DNA of 64,000 nucleotides from Ailanthus altissimus (lineage: Eukaryota; Streptophyta; Magnoliopsida; Sapindales; Simaroubaceae), in assembly GCA_946807835.1 (NCBI GenBank), contig OX327710.1, positions 10,404,501 through 10,468,500 on the forward strand, written 5' to 3'. The notes under the pieces were generated by a model, which was not told where the DNA came from, did no database searches, and worked only from the letters and a program-made list of their open reading frames with translations. Made by a program: the position numbers and the translations under genes. Position 1 is the first letter of the stretch; each line of letters begins with the position of its first letter. Positions 45,618 through 58,800 of the stretch are shown here, piece after piece.

Positions 45618-46506
45618 CTAATGGAAGGTATTTTCTAAATGAGGACACGACTTATTGGGCAAAGGTAGCAAGAAATCAACCACGCCTAAAAATGGCAAAA
45701 CAGACAACGACTGTCAAGACCAAAAACACACAAAAGAAGAAGAAAGCCAGGATAGAGAAAAATACAGGCAAATAGAAAGTAAGAAAATAGTCCAAAAAGG
45801 GAGAATACGAGGGCGTACCAAAAAAAATTCAAAGAGACCAGGATGAGGAATGACGGAGAATGAAGTCATCGGATAAGAACACACGTTCAACAAAGAAAGC
45901 AACGGAAACATGGCAAGAAGGGAGCAAGAAATCAAAAGTGCATAACGAGAGGAACAAAACGAAAGAGAGGGTGACTATTTATAAGCAGTAGTGAAGTAAT
46001 TTAGGCCATTCAAAATAGAAGAAAATGAACAAATAAGATCGATAAGAAAGGTGAAAAGGCACTGGCACCAGAGACGCAACGCTTTGGATTCCCAAGTGCA
46101 ATAAAGGTGCGCCTCTTCAGATTGTTGCAACCCAATCCATTGGATTCAAACAGATAAGACGGTTTGGGAAACTCCAATCAGATAACGTCATTCAAAAAAA
46201 GGAAACAACGTGACGTTTGAAAAGACCAGCCATTAAAATTCAAAAATCTTAGGGGAAACTGCCACTACGTGGCAACGACTTTTTCAGGTCGCCATGATGA
46301 CGCCGCAACAATTCCACCCGCTTTTTAACTTTGTTAAATTCAAACCTAATCACAAAGCTGTTTAGAATGAATAAACTGGGTCGACACGGACGGAGAAGAC
46401 AACCACAAACAGTAGGGGACTCGAGTAGCAATGCAGGCCGACCAGACCAGAATAAATTTTTCAGTTCTGATAAATCAAAACTAAAAACTAGTGGACTTCT
46501 ATTCCT
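45618..46506. other. Leader and promoter side of the antisense gene
   Basis: About 0.9 kb without a gene. In the antisense direction it holds the TATA box at 45976-45983 and about 340 bp of presumptive leader. Confidence 0.5.
45976..45983 (-). promoter_or_regulatory. TATA box of the antisense Tat gene
   Basis: In antisense CTTATAAATAGTCACC, a consensus TATA box about 360 bp upstream of the first ATG of the antisense gene. It shows that the gene was expressed from its own promoter. Confidence 0.5.
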
Positions 46507-46533
46507 CCCCCCCCCCCCCCCCCCCCCGGGGGG
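46507..46533 (+). repeat. C21G6 run at the 3' end of the Tat internal region
   Basis: Twenty-one C followed by six G, directly before the 3' LTR where the polypurine tract should be. The length of the C run may be imprecise in any assembly. Confidence 0.7.
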
Positions 46534-47309
46534 TCTCACGCCCCTCAGGCCTAAGAGCCTAGAAGGCAAAACTCAAGGTAGGCCCAGGAACAATAACCAA
46601 TGGGCCTAAACCCGACAACAATAGAACCGGTTCAGATGCGAAGAATCTGGTCAGCTAAATAATAAAACTTGTTCGGTATATGCTTACTCTACTGTGACTA
46701 TGGACGAGTAGGTACCGACCCGAGGTTGATCAACATAAGCATCACTTAAACCAAAAACACCAACAAAGACAAACCTGAGGAATATGTTTGACACATCAGA
46801 AGTAAGTCTAACAGGAGGTATGAACGGAGACAAAATCTATGGAAAGATATTCGGCATATGTCAGGGGGACAGTACGAAAGTATTTGGCGTGTGTTAGAAG
46901 TATATCAGAAAATATCCAGTGCAAGACAAAAATACTGTAGAGAAAAGCTCAAAAGAATCCTTAAAAGGTCATCACTATATAAGGAAAAAGAGAAAACACA
47001 GCGCAGGATGATAAAAAATTTCTGAAAAAGAAAAAAAGAGAAGATTTCACTCCTTAACCTGTCATATTTCATTTATCGAGCCCATTTTTCTGACTTAAGC
47101 ATCAAAGCGTCTTCGCTGGAATCCACTCCAATGAGATTGTCTTTGAGCTTGTATGTGTGTCGTTATTGCAGACCCCTTCTCTTCAATTGTAGGAAATAGG
47201 AAATCCAAGCCATATCCCCTAATCCAGTCCAGACGAGGCTTGAAATTCGATTCCCCTTTTAACAAATTTAAGACTCGTTAATCAGAAGAACCACTTCTTC
47301 AAGTCAACA
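46533..47309 (+). repeat. 3' LTR of the Tat element
   Basis: Pairs with 25355-26146; ends AGTCAACA followed by the AACCT duplication at 47310-47314. The exact first base is uncertain because it follows the G run. Confidence 0.8.
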
Positions 47310-47314
47310 AACCT

Positions 47315-48390
47315 TATATATATATATATATACACTTTTATTTCGAATGTAAAATGTGACACTAATCATGATTCCTGTGACATTCTTTGAATTTCTTATT
47401 TAAAAGCTTTAATTCATATTTCTATTATGTTGAGTTTAAAATTAATAAGAAAATTTTATTTATCAACTTAATCATAAGTGAATACTTGTTTTACATGTTC
47501 CCTACTTAATAAAATTGTTGTATACCACATGTTGGAGGGTTCGAGTTTATATATTTAATGAATTTGTTGATTTTTCATATTTGTTTTATGTAATGTGTTG
47601 TAAATGTTTAGTATTATACATATATAATTGAAATATAAAATTCGTATTTCAAATGATATATCACTAATTAATGATTATTATTTATTAGATAATTGTTAAT
47701 TTTTTACATTTTATTAATATGTAATTATACAATATTAATCAACAATTAACACATTAAATATCACATCACTTAAGATACAAACTTTGTATTTAAATTATGT
47801 ATGCATAACATTACTCAATTAATTATATTTAGTATTGTATTGTGTTTGATATATTATGGGATTGGATTGAATAGTATATATAATCATGTTATTAAAATAA
47901 TTAATTATTAAAAAATATAAAACAATTAATTATTTAAATATTTATTTAATTACTAATTTTGCAACTATGCAAATGAAAACTAATTAATACTTAGTTTTAA
48001 TTAAATATTTAAATAATTTTTATTTATAATAATAAATGTTTATATATATTTACTTTGAATATTTGATTTTGCTTATAAAATTGATTTTGTTATCTTTTAA
48101 TTTGTATCGTGTTTTATTATTTATTTTTTAAAATAAATTATTCATTATTTTAACCCAAATAAAATTCACACTATTTATCCCTATCTATTTTCGTAACCGA
48201 AACATGAGATTAACTATTCCCATCCAACATTCTAATGATTTAGGTGTTGTGTTTGTAACTTTCAAAAAGAGAGATCAACAATTGCACTAAAGATTTATTT
48301 ATTATTTTATTCGTGCACGTTAATTAATCCCAAAATATAGGCTGAGGGAAAAAAAAATGCGTAAAACACTCTCAATTTTAAAGATAAAAA
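47315..48390. other. AT-rich intergenic DNA
   Basis: Starts with a short TA run (47314-47331); very AT-rich with no gene seen. Confidence 0.6.
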
Positions 48391-48861
48391 TCTTAGCGTT
48401 GCTCTCAGCTTTTCTCAACTTCCATTGGAGAGGAAGCCTCCTTCCGGTGGATAGCCTCTTTTCCCCCCTATTTCTCCTCTTTTCTAATGGTCGTTAGATT
48501 TCCATTTGGCTCCTCGGCGAGCTTTGCTGCACCTCGGCTCTTTCTCTGTCGGCCTTTGTCGATATTACCAGTCTTTGCTGCGCACTGCATACTTTCCTAA
48601 GACTCTGCTGGCAGCTAAGCTCCATTAGCCTTCCTCGTGTCTCCACCAGGGAGTCGTTGCCCTTGGCTTCCTCCAGCAAGCCTATGGAGCCTGTTGTTGT
48701 TGCCGTCCACCGCAGGGCAAACAATTCCTACTTCCCAAGTAACCACAGCTCATCAACAGCCTAGTTTGCCAAACTCTAGTGAAAAGTATCAAAAATACTC
48801 ATTCTTCCCTCGACCACTAGAGTTGAACAGATCCGGCACCACGTGTGATAACCAAGTCTAA
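48391..48861. other. GC-richer island of unknown origin
   Basis: About 470 bp that stand out from the AT-rich surroundings by high GC and many CT-rich words. Frames exist on both strands (48494-48724 minus, 48637-48861 plus) but neither resembles a protein I know. It could be a transposon or gene fragment. Confidence 0.35.
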
Positions 48862-49923
48862 ACTGTTAATGTCATATTTTATTGTTGACGGATTGTTATA
48901 GTTTGAAAAGGTTAATTATTATAAACGATAAAAGATGTTAGAAATAAATTTGTTTGTATCTTTTTTAATAATAAAATTAAATTTGAACTACCTCAGTAGA
49001 ACTATCTTGTATAACCACCCAATAATCAGTCTAATTTTATATCATTAGTTATAATATGTAACATTAATGACTTTAATAAATAATATTACATTTGTCGTTT
49101 AAAAAAAAAAACCGAACATGTAAACGAATAGGCCAAGATCGACTCGTACAATTACAATTAGGTGTCAAATCATTTTTTTCTCAAAGCTTCAATGTTATTG
49201 TTAGTACATCTTGTCGAAACACTCACCATTTCAAATAGTATATGGATCGTAATCTCATCCATTGGGATTAAAGGAGTAATCTCTTCCTTTTCCAAATACA
49301 TGGCCATTGATTATTGCATAGAGGACCAAAATGGATTTTCCTTTTCGTGTATACCATTAGTAAATTTCATCATTTAAAAGGGGGGGAAATGGCAAGAAAT
49401 TTCCTAAAGAAATGACCATATCTTTCATTTTTTGACCGTTTCAAAAAGCGAGAACAGGAATACAAAACCTAAGTGCTTAGAATTCTTTTGTTTCTTCTCA
49501 TTCTTCTTCAGTCAGTCAGGACCAAGAAATTTACATAACCCTAAAGACCTCCTTGCTAACTGCCTGTTCTTCATTTTCCCTCGAACTCTGCCCTCCAAAA
49601 CATCCTGCCAAGAATCCATTTACAGCACCAAATGCACAATGTCAAGCGACCTACAACTTTGACAGCAAAAATTGTAATCAGTTTCAAAAAACCATATTTA
49701 CTATCTGTTAAAATAGATTTACACATACAAAAACCCGATCATCAGTTGTAAATTTCTAGATTATTCGAGTTTTTGATACAATCATCAGCTGTGAAACCTC
49801 ATTTCTCACAATAGTTGCTCTTGCTCCTGCTCATACAACAATGGATGTAACCAAACACATGCTCAAACACAAAGTTTAGATTTAAGTACCTGTAGGTGAA
49901 GTGCACCAAATCGACCCCATCTT
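48862..49923. other. Downstream flank of the epimerase gene
   Basis: AT-rich; the part nearest 49923 is the presumptive 3' UTR of the minus-strand gene. No other gene seen. Confidence 0.5.
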
Positions 49924-52900
49924 TTAATAACTTTGGAACACCATACGCGGGTCAAGTTGTCCACTACAATAACTGGAAGGAACAGCAGAAAGCTCCTGCC
50001 TTCCTCTCCACTCCTCACCAGGTTTCAATATAATGGGCTTTTCCACACATGCAGCCTGTACACACAGCATCTGCTTGTATTCATCATCACCAAAATCAGG
50101 CATTGCCTTTGCTTTCTTATCCCAAGGATTCCAGACCCCTGCAGAGAAATAATTGCAACAATGACCACTATATGTAATTGTGTTTTGCAATGCCATAGCT
50201 ATACATTAACTGGAAACATGTTGTAACATATATTCACTTAATTTAGTACATATTTAGCCACAGCACACTCACTCAACTGGCAAGCACTTGAAAGATATGG
50301 TTGGCAATTAAAAGAAATGTGGCACAAGTTATAAGAAAAATAAAGAAGTTTGCTTTCTTTGTAATAACATTAAAATGTAAAAAGAAAGACCTTGACCATG
50401 ATTTCTTTAAGACAAGAAGACAACTGAATAATTCTTTTGCAGCACATAAAATAGCAAATCTGCTTACAAGTTTGAAACCAAAGGCCTCTCAGATTGAAGG
50501 GCATATACACTATAAACAAGGAAAATTAATTGGCAGCTACTGGAAGTAAAAAATCACAACTAACATAGAATAACATTCTCTTCATAGGTTTCTCAAAATT
50601 CATGTTTCTAGCAGAAACGTATTTCATTTATGCAACTTATAGAATCATCAAATGGAAGTGAAGATATACGGAATGCCCACAATACAAAAAAAGCATGACA
50701 TCACAGTTGAGGAGCTGGCTAGTTCACACATAGGATAAGCAGTGAAACCACTTGAGGCAGGAAACTACATAAACTTGTATTTATTTGGTTTATTGTTCTT
50801 CCATGTGTAAAACATTAATTTAGCTAGTAGACAAATAGAAGTTAAAGATTTCCTGTTCTAAGCACTTCATGTTATGCATGCAAACAAGCTACATTTTAGA
50901 AGAAACAATAACTTCCTAAGGCAAATTCATGACACACAAACTTTTCTGCAGAAGGGGCACAACAAAGGGACTGTCAGCAACAGAAATCTCTCCATGTAGC
51001 AATTATGCAGAGGTAGGGTAAAACATACTCGACAGGCCTTCCAATATCAACCTAGTTATTATTTCACTTCTGTAATAAATGGTGACCCTTTCGCATCCAT
51101 GACTGGCTTAAAGTTGCAGAAACACTTCCCAGAAGCAAATACAAGAAGTTTATACACTAGCGAACAGATTGTTATTGCACTCTCCCTCCCATTCTAACAA
51201 TGGAATTTCTGTCTCCTTAATATGATCTAACTTGTATTGGCAAACTAATAGACTGAAGGACAATATAGTCATAGCCAACTTACCAGCATCTGGTAGTCCA
51301 TCCTTCCGCAAGACAAAAGTCCGTTTCCTCTCATGGTCCAGAATAGCAATTTTTGTAGGTGTACTCAGATATGTTTTGTCTACCTTCAACATGAAATGAA
51401 TATTAATTGTTACGACAATAGAACATATAAAACACAAGCATAAAACTATTGTCATCCACATTTTAGAAAATACTAACTTCTGATTCAAATGTTATTGCAT
51501 CCCCTTGTTCAGTAAATCGCTCTCTATTCTTCAAGTTATCCAGATAATCCAGCGTCTCTAATCCCTCTACCCGCACTTCACTGAACAAAAGAAAAAAGAT
51601 TAAAAGAAAATAAGGCAACATGAAAGTTAGGTTGGTGAAGAATACATCATTAATTATCCACAAATTTAGGGCCATCTCTACTACAAATAACCGCTGCCCT
51701 CGGGTCGTTTTCAAAGATGAATTTTGAAACTTCTGATTCCATTAAAGCCCTCAAAATTATTAATTATAATTCCTGGAATTATTTTCCGGCAAAGGGTATT
51801 ACAAAAAATTGACAATTTTTACAACGTTTTTGTTAACTCTCCCTGCCCACTAACTCCCACCACTAAGACACATTTCTTTCCCCATTATCGAACCCATTTT
51901 TGTTCTTATATCATCTATGTTATAAAGTTTCTAGTTGATTTTAATTCCTAACAAACAAACCCATTACAAAATAAAATACCTAAGATACCCAAAATAAAAT
52001 GTGTTTCAATCCATTTTTTCTCTTAATTTTAGGCTTAAGAAGTAAGAATTGTTCACTCTATGTCTTCAAATTTTCCCAAATTCATTCATCACATTGAAAT
52101 TTCTTCTTGATTTATGTTTTCTCTATATTTACATTTATTGGTGTCAATTATAAATAGCCAACACTTCATTGCTTTGATGACTTCTTCCCAAACTTTTTGA
52201 TCTCCCATAAATCTTATCAGATCAACATATATTAAGATATCAAAAAGAAATAGTAAAGAATCATTAAGAAGGGACAACAATTCATCACAGTAATTAAAGC
52301 TCAAGACTAATCTAATATAGTAGATCCTTCCCAACAGAATTCAATCAATATGACTGAGCAATAGACATTTGTACATCTGTTGTTCAATCAAATAAAATAT
52401 ATGTTTTCTAACAGAAACTTCAATTTTACTCACTATCAAATGATATACTAGACCAGAATTGCAGGGCTCATTTCTCAGCATTGTAAGATAAATTCTCTGA
52501 CATACAATACATATAAAACTTCTTTAGGAAGATTGTCACATAGGTAATACTCAACACAATACCCAGGTACACAAGTGTCTGATGCTTGTTTCAACACTTA
52601 TTGAGGTGCCAAAATTCATTTATGTGAAACAAAGTATACAGTAAAGTAAATGACAGTTGCAATCAGGATGTGGCACATTTTGAACTATTTGGAAAAATAT
52701 TCAAAAGATAGCTAAGCAGAACATTCTCATTAAAAACCTGATATCAGAAAGAAAAAAATAGGTGTTGTAGGCAAATGTGAATGCAAACGATTTTCCATCA
52801 GTATTTGTGTTTCGAATACGAGACGTCAACATCAAATCTCCTCCAGGCCCCAAAGTTATCCTTAAGCGAAACTCATATCTGCAAAGAGTTATTATATGTT

Positions 52901-55684
52901 ACAAATCAATGAATTCAAAAAAAGTAGGTGGTGAAAATATACAGATACGCATTTCTCTTTAGACACACATATTCTAGTACAGGCTCTTAGTTCACTCTGG
53001 ATCACAAATTAAAATCGATTCGTGGACCAAAGATTCATTAGCCCAAATAATAAGAGAGATTAAGTCTCTATATCGCTAAAACACTTCCAAATTAAAAGGA
53101 ATAAAAACAAGGAATCATAGAATAAATTGCCAAACAATCAAACTGAGTTGACATGTAACCCTCAAATTAGAATCATGCACCTGTGAGGCCAGATCTTAAC
53201 ATCTTCTTCAGAGTGCTTAAGAATTAAATCAACAAAGGCCCTGCTGGAGCTATTTGTCTGAAATGGTGGGGGGTCATGATCAATGCTCCACAATCTGTTC
53301 CTTGCAAATCCATGCTGTTCAAGAGAACCATGACTTCCAAACTGCATATGCCAAAACAATTTATTTCAGAGAAAAAAAAAACCAAATAAAATTGGGAACA
53401 AAATAAATAGCTTAGCAAAGTGAAGCACATACTTGAGGAAAACATATTGGTATACCCCCACGGATAGGCTTTGGAAGCTTATAAGTAGCCTGCATAATGC
53501 AGCAGAAAATTTATTTTATAAATCAGAAAACTAAAGGTAGAAACTCTCCTAAAGAAATAAAATCTAGGCAGATATGTGTGATCTTTCAGCATTATCAACA
53601 CCAAAGTGATCATAAAACAAAGGAAGCAGACAGCAATATTAGGAACAGATATCAAATTAATTTAATAGTCTTAAGTAAATTCGGAAGAAAGAAATTTCAT
53701 ATTGGCTTCAAGGATGTATGAAAGTTACAAATGAGCCTTCCCGGGTTAAACCAAGATGAGACTCCAAATAGGAAGAAAAGCTACAATTCTATAAATTTGA
53801 GCTTGGCTCCGTCCCACTCTCCATCTCTATCTTACTCCCATCCTTATCCTCTTCCTTTTTCTCTTATAATTAGAATATTTTGTGTCCACAATATTATTTC
53901 AGACATGATGCAATGAAGTACACCTTTACACATTTAACCCAGATAAAACCACATCCATAAGCATGCACAACAATAGATTTTTTTTACTACTTTTCCTTGA
54001 GTGAGAATGACCAGGTGAAGTTAGAGTTACATAAGAAGACATGTCATCATAGCAGCATTTGGTCAAAACTTGTACAAAATTTATCCAGCCTAATGGCAAA
54101 ACATCTACATTTTGGAAACATAGCTGTACCAAATAAACTGGTACATCAATACAGATCTGCAAGTCAGCACACATCAACATGTAACCTAACTGTCTGGCCA
54201 TGTCAGTCAAATGAAACACCGAATTCCTACCCTCTAGTGGATAAGAAGTTCTTAAAAAGAGAGAGAGGAAGAGACGAAGAGAGGGAGAATTAGAGGCTGA
54301 GTTCACCAACACCCATGTTCAACAACTGGAAGTTTGTAGCGGGGAGAGAGGCTCCACTCTCCTTTTCTTTTTTCGGAATACTTTTTTCAATAAGAATGTT
54401 AAACGTATATTTGCCAGCATGCTCTGACACAAAAATGTTTCTTTAAGGCAATTTGAATCCATGTCTTCACTCAGTAGTTAATATAATATCCACATACTCG
54501 AAATTCGTAAAACCAATGGAATGGGTAAGAAAAATTATTTTGGTAAGACTATAGATAGAGAACAACATCCTGATAATATAAAGTTTTAATTAATGCGCTA
54601 CCTTGATGAACAGATTCTTAAGGGAAAAAAAAGGTTAAATGTCATACCTTACTGCTAACAAAAAGTAAATCTTCTCCATATTCATTCTTCCAAGACGTTA
54701 CTTGTCCCCCATAGAGATATACCTGTAGTCAACCCCATAAAACAAGAAAAAAAAAGTATAATGGTTAGAAGTGACCAACCAATTATAATTTTCTTCATAA
54801 GGTAAAGACAACTTCCTTAGCACTAACAAGAAGAAAATCACAAACAATGTTTTCAAAGGTACCAATCACGAAACCAATCCCTTTAGAAGAATGAACCAAC
54901 TTGAAGGCTTTAAACAAAGGAAATGGAAAAAGAACGCATGAAAGAAGTCATCAACAAAGAATAAACCAAAATCATCCACACAAACTTCAAGCAGTTAGCA
55001 TATTAGAACTTATCCCATAGATTAATTCCTCAAGGAGTTAGCATTAAAGAATTTACCCCACAGAAACATTCTCATGATAATGTCAACAATGTAAAATAAT
55101 CATTTATCATTTGCATTAGCGTCAATTTCGAAAGTACTACATAAACAAGGAAGCAGATTATAAATATACCAGTCAAAGGAGCTTATACTGACCAATAACA
55201 TTACCACACGTGTAAGTAATTGGTAAATGTTACAAAGTCCTCCATTTTACCATTACAAATTTCACAAATTATTTAATTATACTCGTCTTCATCATAGGTT
55301 CCTTATTCAAACGCAGTGTTAACAATTATTAGCTTTTCACCTTACACGTGCCATCATTAACAATTTCACGCCTTCATTTCATTCCACGGCTTAATGCTTT
55401 CGTATTGTTCATAAATCACATTAACTATTGGTACAGATCTAGTGAAACGAATTGAAATTCAATAATTCATTCGAAATTAAGGAACAAATCGTAGAATTAC
55501 AGCTCTACAAATGCGAAGGAGAATGATTATGAACAAATCGTAGAATTACGAAGTCATTTTTGTGCGGGCAATAAATTACCTCGGCGGAGCAGCCACGAAC
55601 CTCACGCAAAATGACTTTGTCGAGGCCATTAATGCCTTTACAATGCTCTACAAATAATTTCTCCTGCGCAGAGGACATGGACAT
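49924..55684 (-). CDS. Glucose-6-phosphate 1-epimerase-like protein, eight exons
   Basis: Joined coding exons: 55684-55580, 54722-54648, 53489-53433, 53341-53181, 52878-52738, 51580-51478, 51383-51284 and 50138-49924. All introns are GT-AG and phases fit, giving 318 aa. The family (galactose-mutarotase fold, aldose-1-epimerase superfamily) interconverts alpha and beta anomers of hexose 6-phosphates, probably in the cytosol here since no transit peptide is seen. Marks: YLYGGQVTSWK, PIRGGIPICFPQFG (about 72-85), QHGFARNRLW, LGPGGDLML, VEGLETLDYLDNL, VWNPWDKKAKAM and LKPGEEWRG near the end. The position of the catalytic His (His-Thr-Tyr) reads NTYF here, so activity should be tested. The gene looks single-copy and intact. 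No retrotransposon is inserted in its introns; the longest intron is about 1.1 kb (intron 7). Confidence 0.9.
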
Positions 55685-55773
55685 CTCTCTCTATTTTCTC
55701 TTTTTATTTTTAAATTTTTTAAAAATTTTATTTTTCTGGATCGAATCGAAATTGAATCGGATCGTGGGCGGCC

Positions 55774-55780
55774 TTTTATA
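55774..55780 (-). promoter_or_regulatory. TATA box of the epimerase gene
   Basis: In sense CTCCTATAAAAGGCC, about 95 bp upstream of the start codon. The leader between it and the ATG is purine-rich. Confidence 0.6.
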
Positions 55781-55799
55781 GGAGATGGGGACAGCGGAC

Positions 55800-58700
55800 A
55801 GGGAGAGAGAGAAACCATTTCTTTTATAATTTCTCTTTTGAATAAGGATTATTTTGGTTTTGGATAATCCTACCGCTTTTCGTTCTTTTTCTTTTGTTAA
55901 TTAGATAGGGAATATTTTATTTTGATATTTAATTATTTCACTTACAGTTGCCACCACCTGTGAAATTCTTGGATGTTCCCAAAATTTTTAAATTGTTTAT
56001 TAATATCTATTTAATTCAATAAATCTAATATCTTAAATAAAGAATCGATAAAGACAGCTAGACCCACAAGAAATTTGATGAAAATGACAATTTTCACTCA
56101 CAAAATTTAATATACGGCCCCCAATTCATTAAAATGATAAAAATTAAAGGGTAAAGTGATAACTTTATCACGAACATAAATTCAATTTGAATGACAAGTC
56201 TGCGTTAAAAGAAATATTTCTGAACACGTGGCAAGTGAGGATTGATTATCCCAATTTAGTGTACAAAAGACATGTGCCTTAATTCAATTCATCATCTTCC
56301 ATTGTATTAAAAATGATTAAGATAAAGGCAACAAAACTAGAGTAGATAAAAGAAAACAAAATTAGAATTTGAAAATATAAAATAAATTTTTATATAAACT
56401 TTAAATTGACATAAATAAAAAAGGTAAAATATATATAAGAAAATAAAATATAAAATATAAATAATAATTATATTATAAGATTTGATTGTCTTGATTTTTG
56501 TGTATTTTTAAAATTTTCCTCAAAATAAAAATTGTAAAAGTTTGAATTTGAAAAGATAAATTATTGGTTACGATAGTGCATTTTGATATAAAACTAATGT
56601 TAAAAAATGACAACTATTATTAGAGAGAGGCAATTGTTATCATAGAAGGGCAACAATTATAAGCGAGAGACAGCCATTGTAAAATAGAGGCAATGTTGTC
56701 AACAAGAGACAATGTAATCAACGAGTGACAAAAAGTTGAGAATGTCAACCACTAAAAATATAAAAAGTGTTAATAAAAAAATAAAAAATCAATCGTTGCG
56801 AGTGCAAATATATTGAGAGATAACTGGCACCCAAATGTGACCAAAAAATTACAAAAAAACTCTAAAAAAATAAAAGTAGAATTACCTAAAAAAATAAAAG
56901 TTACAAAATAACTCCAAATTTATCTAAGTGACAAAATAACCTTATAATGTTTGTAAACCATAAAATTACCCTAAAATTTATTAAAAATATAGAATAACCC
57001 TAAAACTTATAAAAAATTCAAAATGACCCCAAATAAATTACTAATTGTAAGATACCCAAAACTTCTAAAAATTGCATATTGATCAAAGAAACTTCTAAAT
57101 AATTTGCAAATACACCCTTACTCATATCGAAGAGCTAATCAGACAAAATGATAATATATATTAATAGATTCAGTGAAGATGAGTCAAATAGTAGTGGTGA
57201 TGACGATCAACTCGCTGTAAAATGATTGAGATCTAAGTCAGATGGTGAATGGCATCAATGACATTTGGTGACATGTATAAACGTGTCCAAATTTCGATTG
57301 ACATGATTCTAATGATGGTGTAATGGCTGGCATCATTTGAACAACAAGGTCTGGGTAGTGTTCATTAAGTCATTGAAAAATAACAACAACAAGTAAAGAA
57401 GGATAATTCAGATCGTAGCAGTTTACGACAAAGGGCGATGTGTGGAGGACATCATGGAGATCAACGACAATTTCTAAGTTTGATGGTGGTATGGTTGATC
57501 AGATTGAGGTGGTGATTGGAGACTGACGACGGTGAACAATAACTGACAACAATGAAACTATTTCAATCTTGTTAAAATATGAGTCAATGAAACTTGCACG
57601 GCTGATTTGAGGCTGACAATAAAATTTTAGCAAACAAAAATGAAAAGAAAACTCTAATAATGACAAAGAAATTAAAAAAAATGACTCTTAAAAATAATCA
57701 AAATGCTCTAATATCATATTAGAAAAGATAAAGACAACAAAATTAGAAAAAATAAATATAGTAGAATTATAAACAAAATAATACTCCTGAGACAACATTT
57801 TTACTATATTATATTATATCTCAGTTGTTATAAAATAAACTTTTATATAAGCTTTAGGTTGATATAAACAAGGAAGGTAAAATATATATAAAAATAAATA
57901 TAATATATTAATTATAAACTATAAATAGTAATTATATAATAGAAATTGATTGTCTTAATTTTTGTATATCTTTAACACATTGAAATAGAAACATAGCTTT
58001 ACAGAGAACAATCTTCGATTTTGTTATAAGATTGAAAGTGGCAATTTTCAACTTTGTTACAAGAGTGAAAGTAGCTTGACAACCGGTGATATTTTGAAAG
58101 AATAATTCTCGGAAGCATGGGCAAATTTATTTGATATTGGTAGAAATCTTAATTTTTTTTTCTGGGCAAGATAGAAGACATTTTTTTATAGAATTTTATT
58201 GAAATAATATTACTACGATATGGATGAGGATGTATTGTCATTCTTTTAATATGATGAGGTAATTAATTGGATTTTATGTTGTTGAATTCATTTATGTTTT
58301 TTTTTAAATTAAATTAGTGAAATTTTTTTGATACATTTTATATCAATAACTCAATATTTGCCTACAAAATAGTTTCAGGTGCTTGGAAGACAAAATGGTT
58401 TTTGATAGTCGGGAGATAAAATATGATGGCGGTTGATGTTTTTAGAGAAAAGGGTGATGAATTTCTGAATTTCTAGACACAATTAAAATAGAGACGGCAG
58501 GAAAAATTTAAAAAATAATTATATCTATTTTAATTTAACAATAAGATGGTATAAAAAAATATTTTAATTGTGAATTTTTACGAATATTTTTGTTAATATT
58601 AACAAATCTTTTATACTTATCTTCTACCAATAGATTACTTGTATGGGCGAGTTGATAAATTATAGAAGATTTAATTCTGTGTTTTTAATTTTTCTCTTTA

Positions 58701-58800
58701 AAAAAATTTAACCAAAAAAAATATAATGAAAAATACGTAAAAGTGGTTTTAAAACTCTTTTTTATAGTATAAGAATTTTTATATTATTTAAACTCTTAAT
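55800..58800. other. AT-rich intergenic DNA with a 1.4-kb spaced direct repeat
   Basis: Diverged direct repeats at about 56310-56520 and 57720-57990 (sharing AAGGTAAAATATATATA and TTGATTGTCTT words) bracket about 1.2 kb without coding frames. They could be the ends of a small LTR-type element, but no termini or duplication could be fixed. Confidence 0.35.

Larger units (their letters stand above)
25355..47309 (+). mobile_element. Decayed Tat-lineage Gypsy retrotransposon, swollen by nested insertions
   Basis: LTRs at 25355-26146 and about 46533-47309, exact AACCT duplication, PBS at 26152-26169, relics of gag, protease, RT, a second RNase H and integrase up to 32802, then a long 3' region with 65-bp tandem repeats and an antisense gene. 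Of its 21,955 bp, 1.3 kb is a solo LTR in gag and 8.8 kb an inserted Athila-type element, leaving about 11.8 kb of its own. The extra RNase H and the antisense accessory frame with its gypsy-transposon domain place it in the Tat group. Every gene is broken. Confidence 0.85.

Noticed and set aside
51150..51488. 112-aa minus-strand frame spanning an epimerase exon
   Set aside because: Only 51284-51383 is the exon; the rest is read-through into introns.
53926..54312. 128-aa minus-strand frame in an intron of the epimerase gene
   Set aside because: It lies in intron 2 between exons that join in phase; composition is not protein-like.
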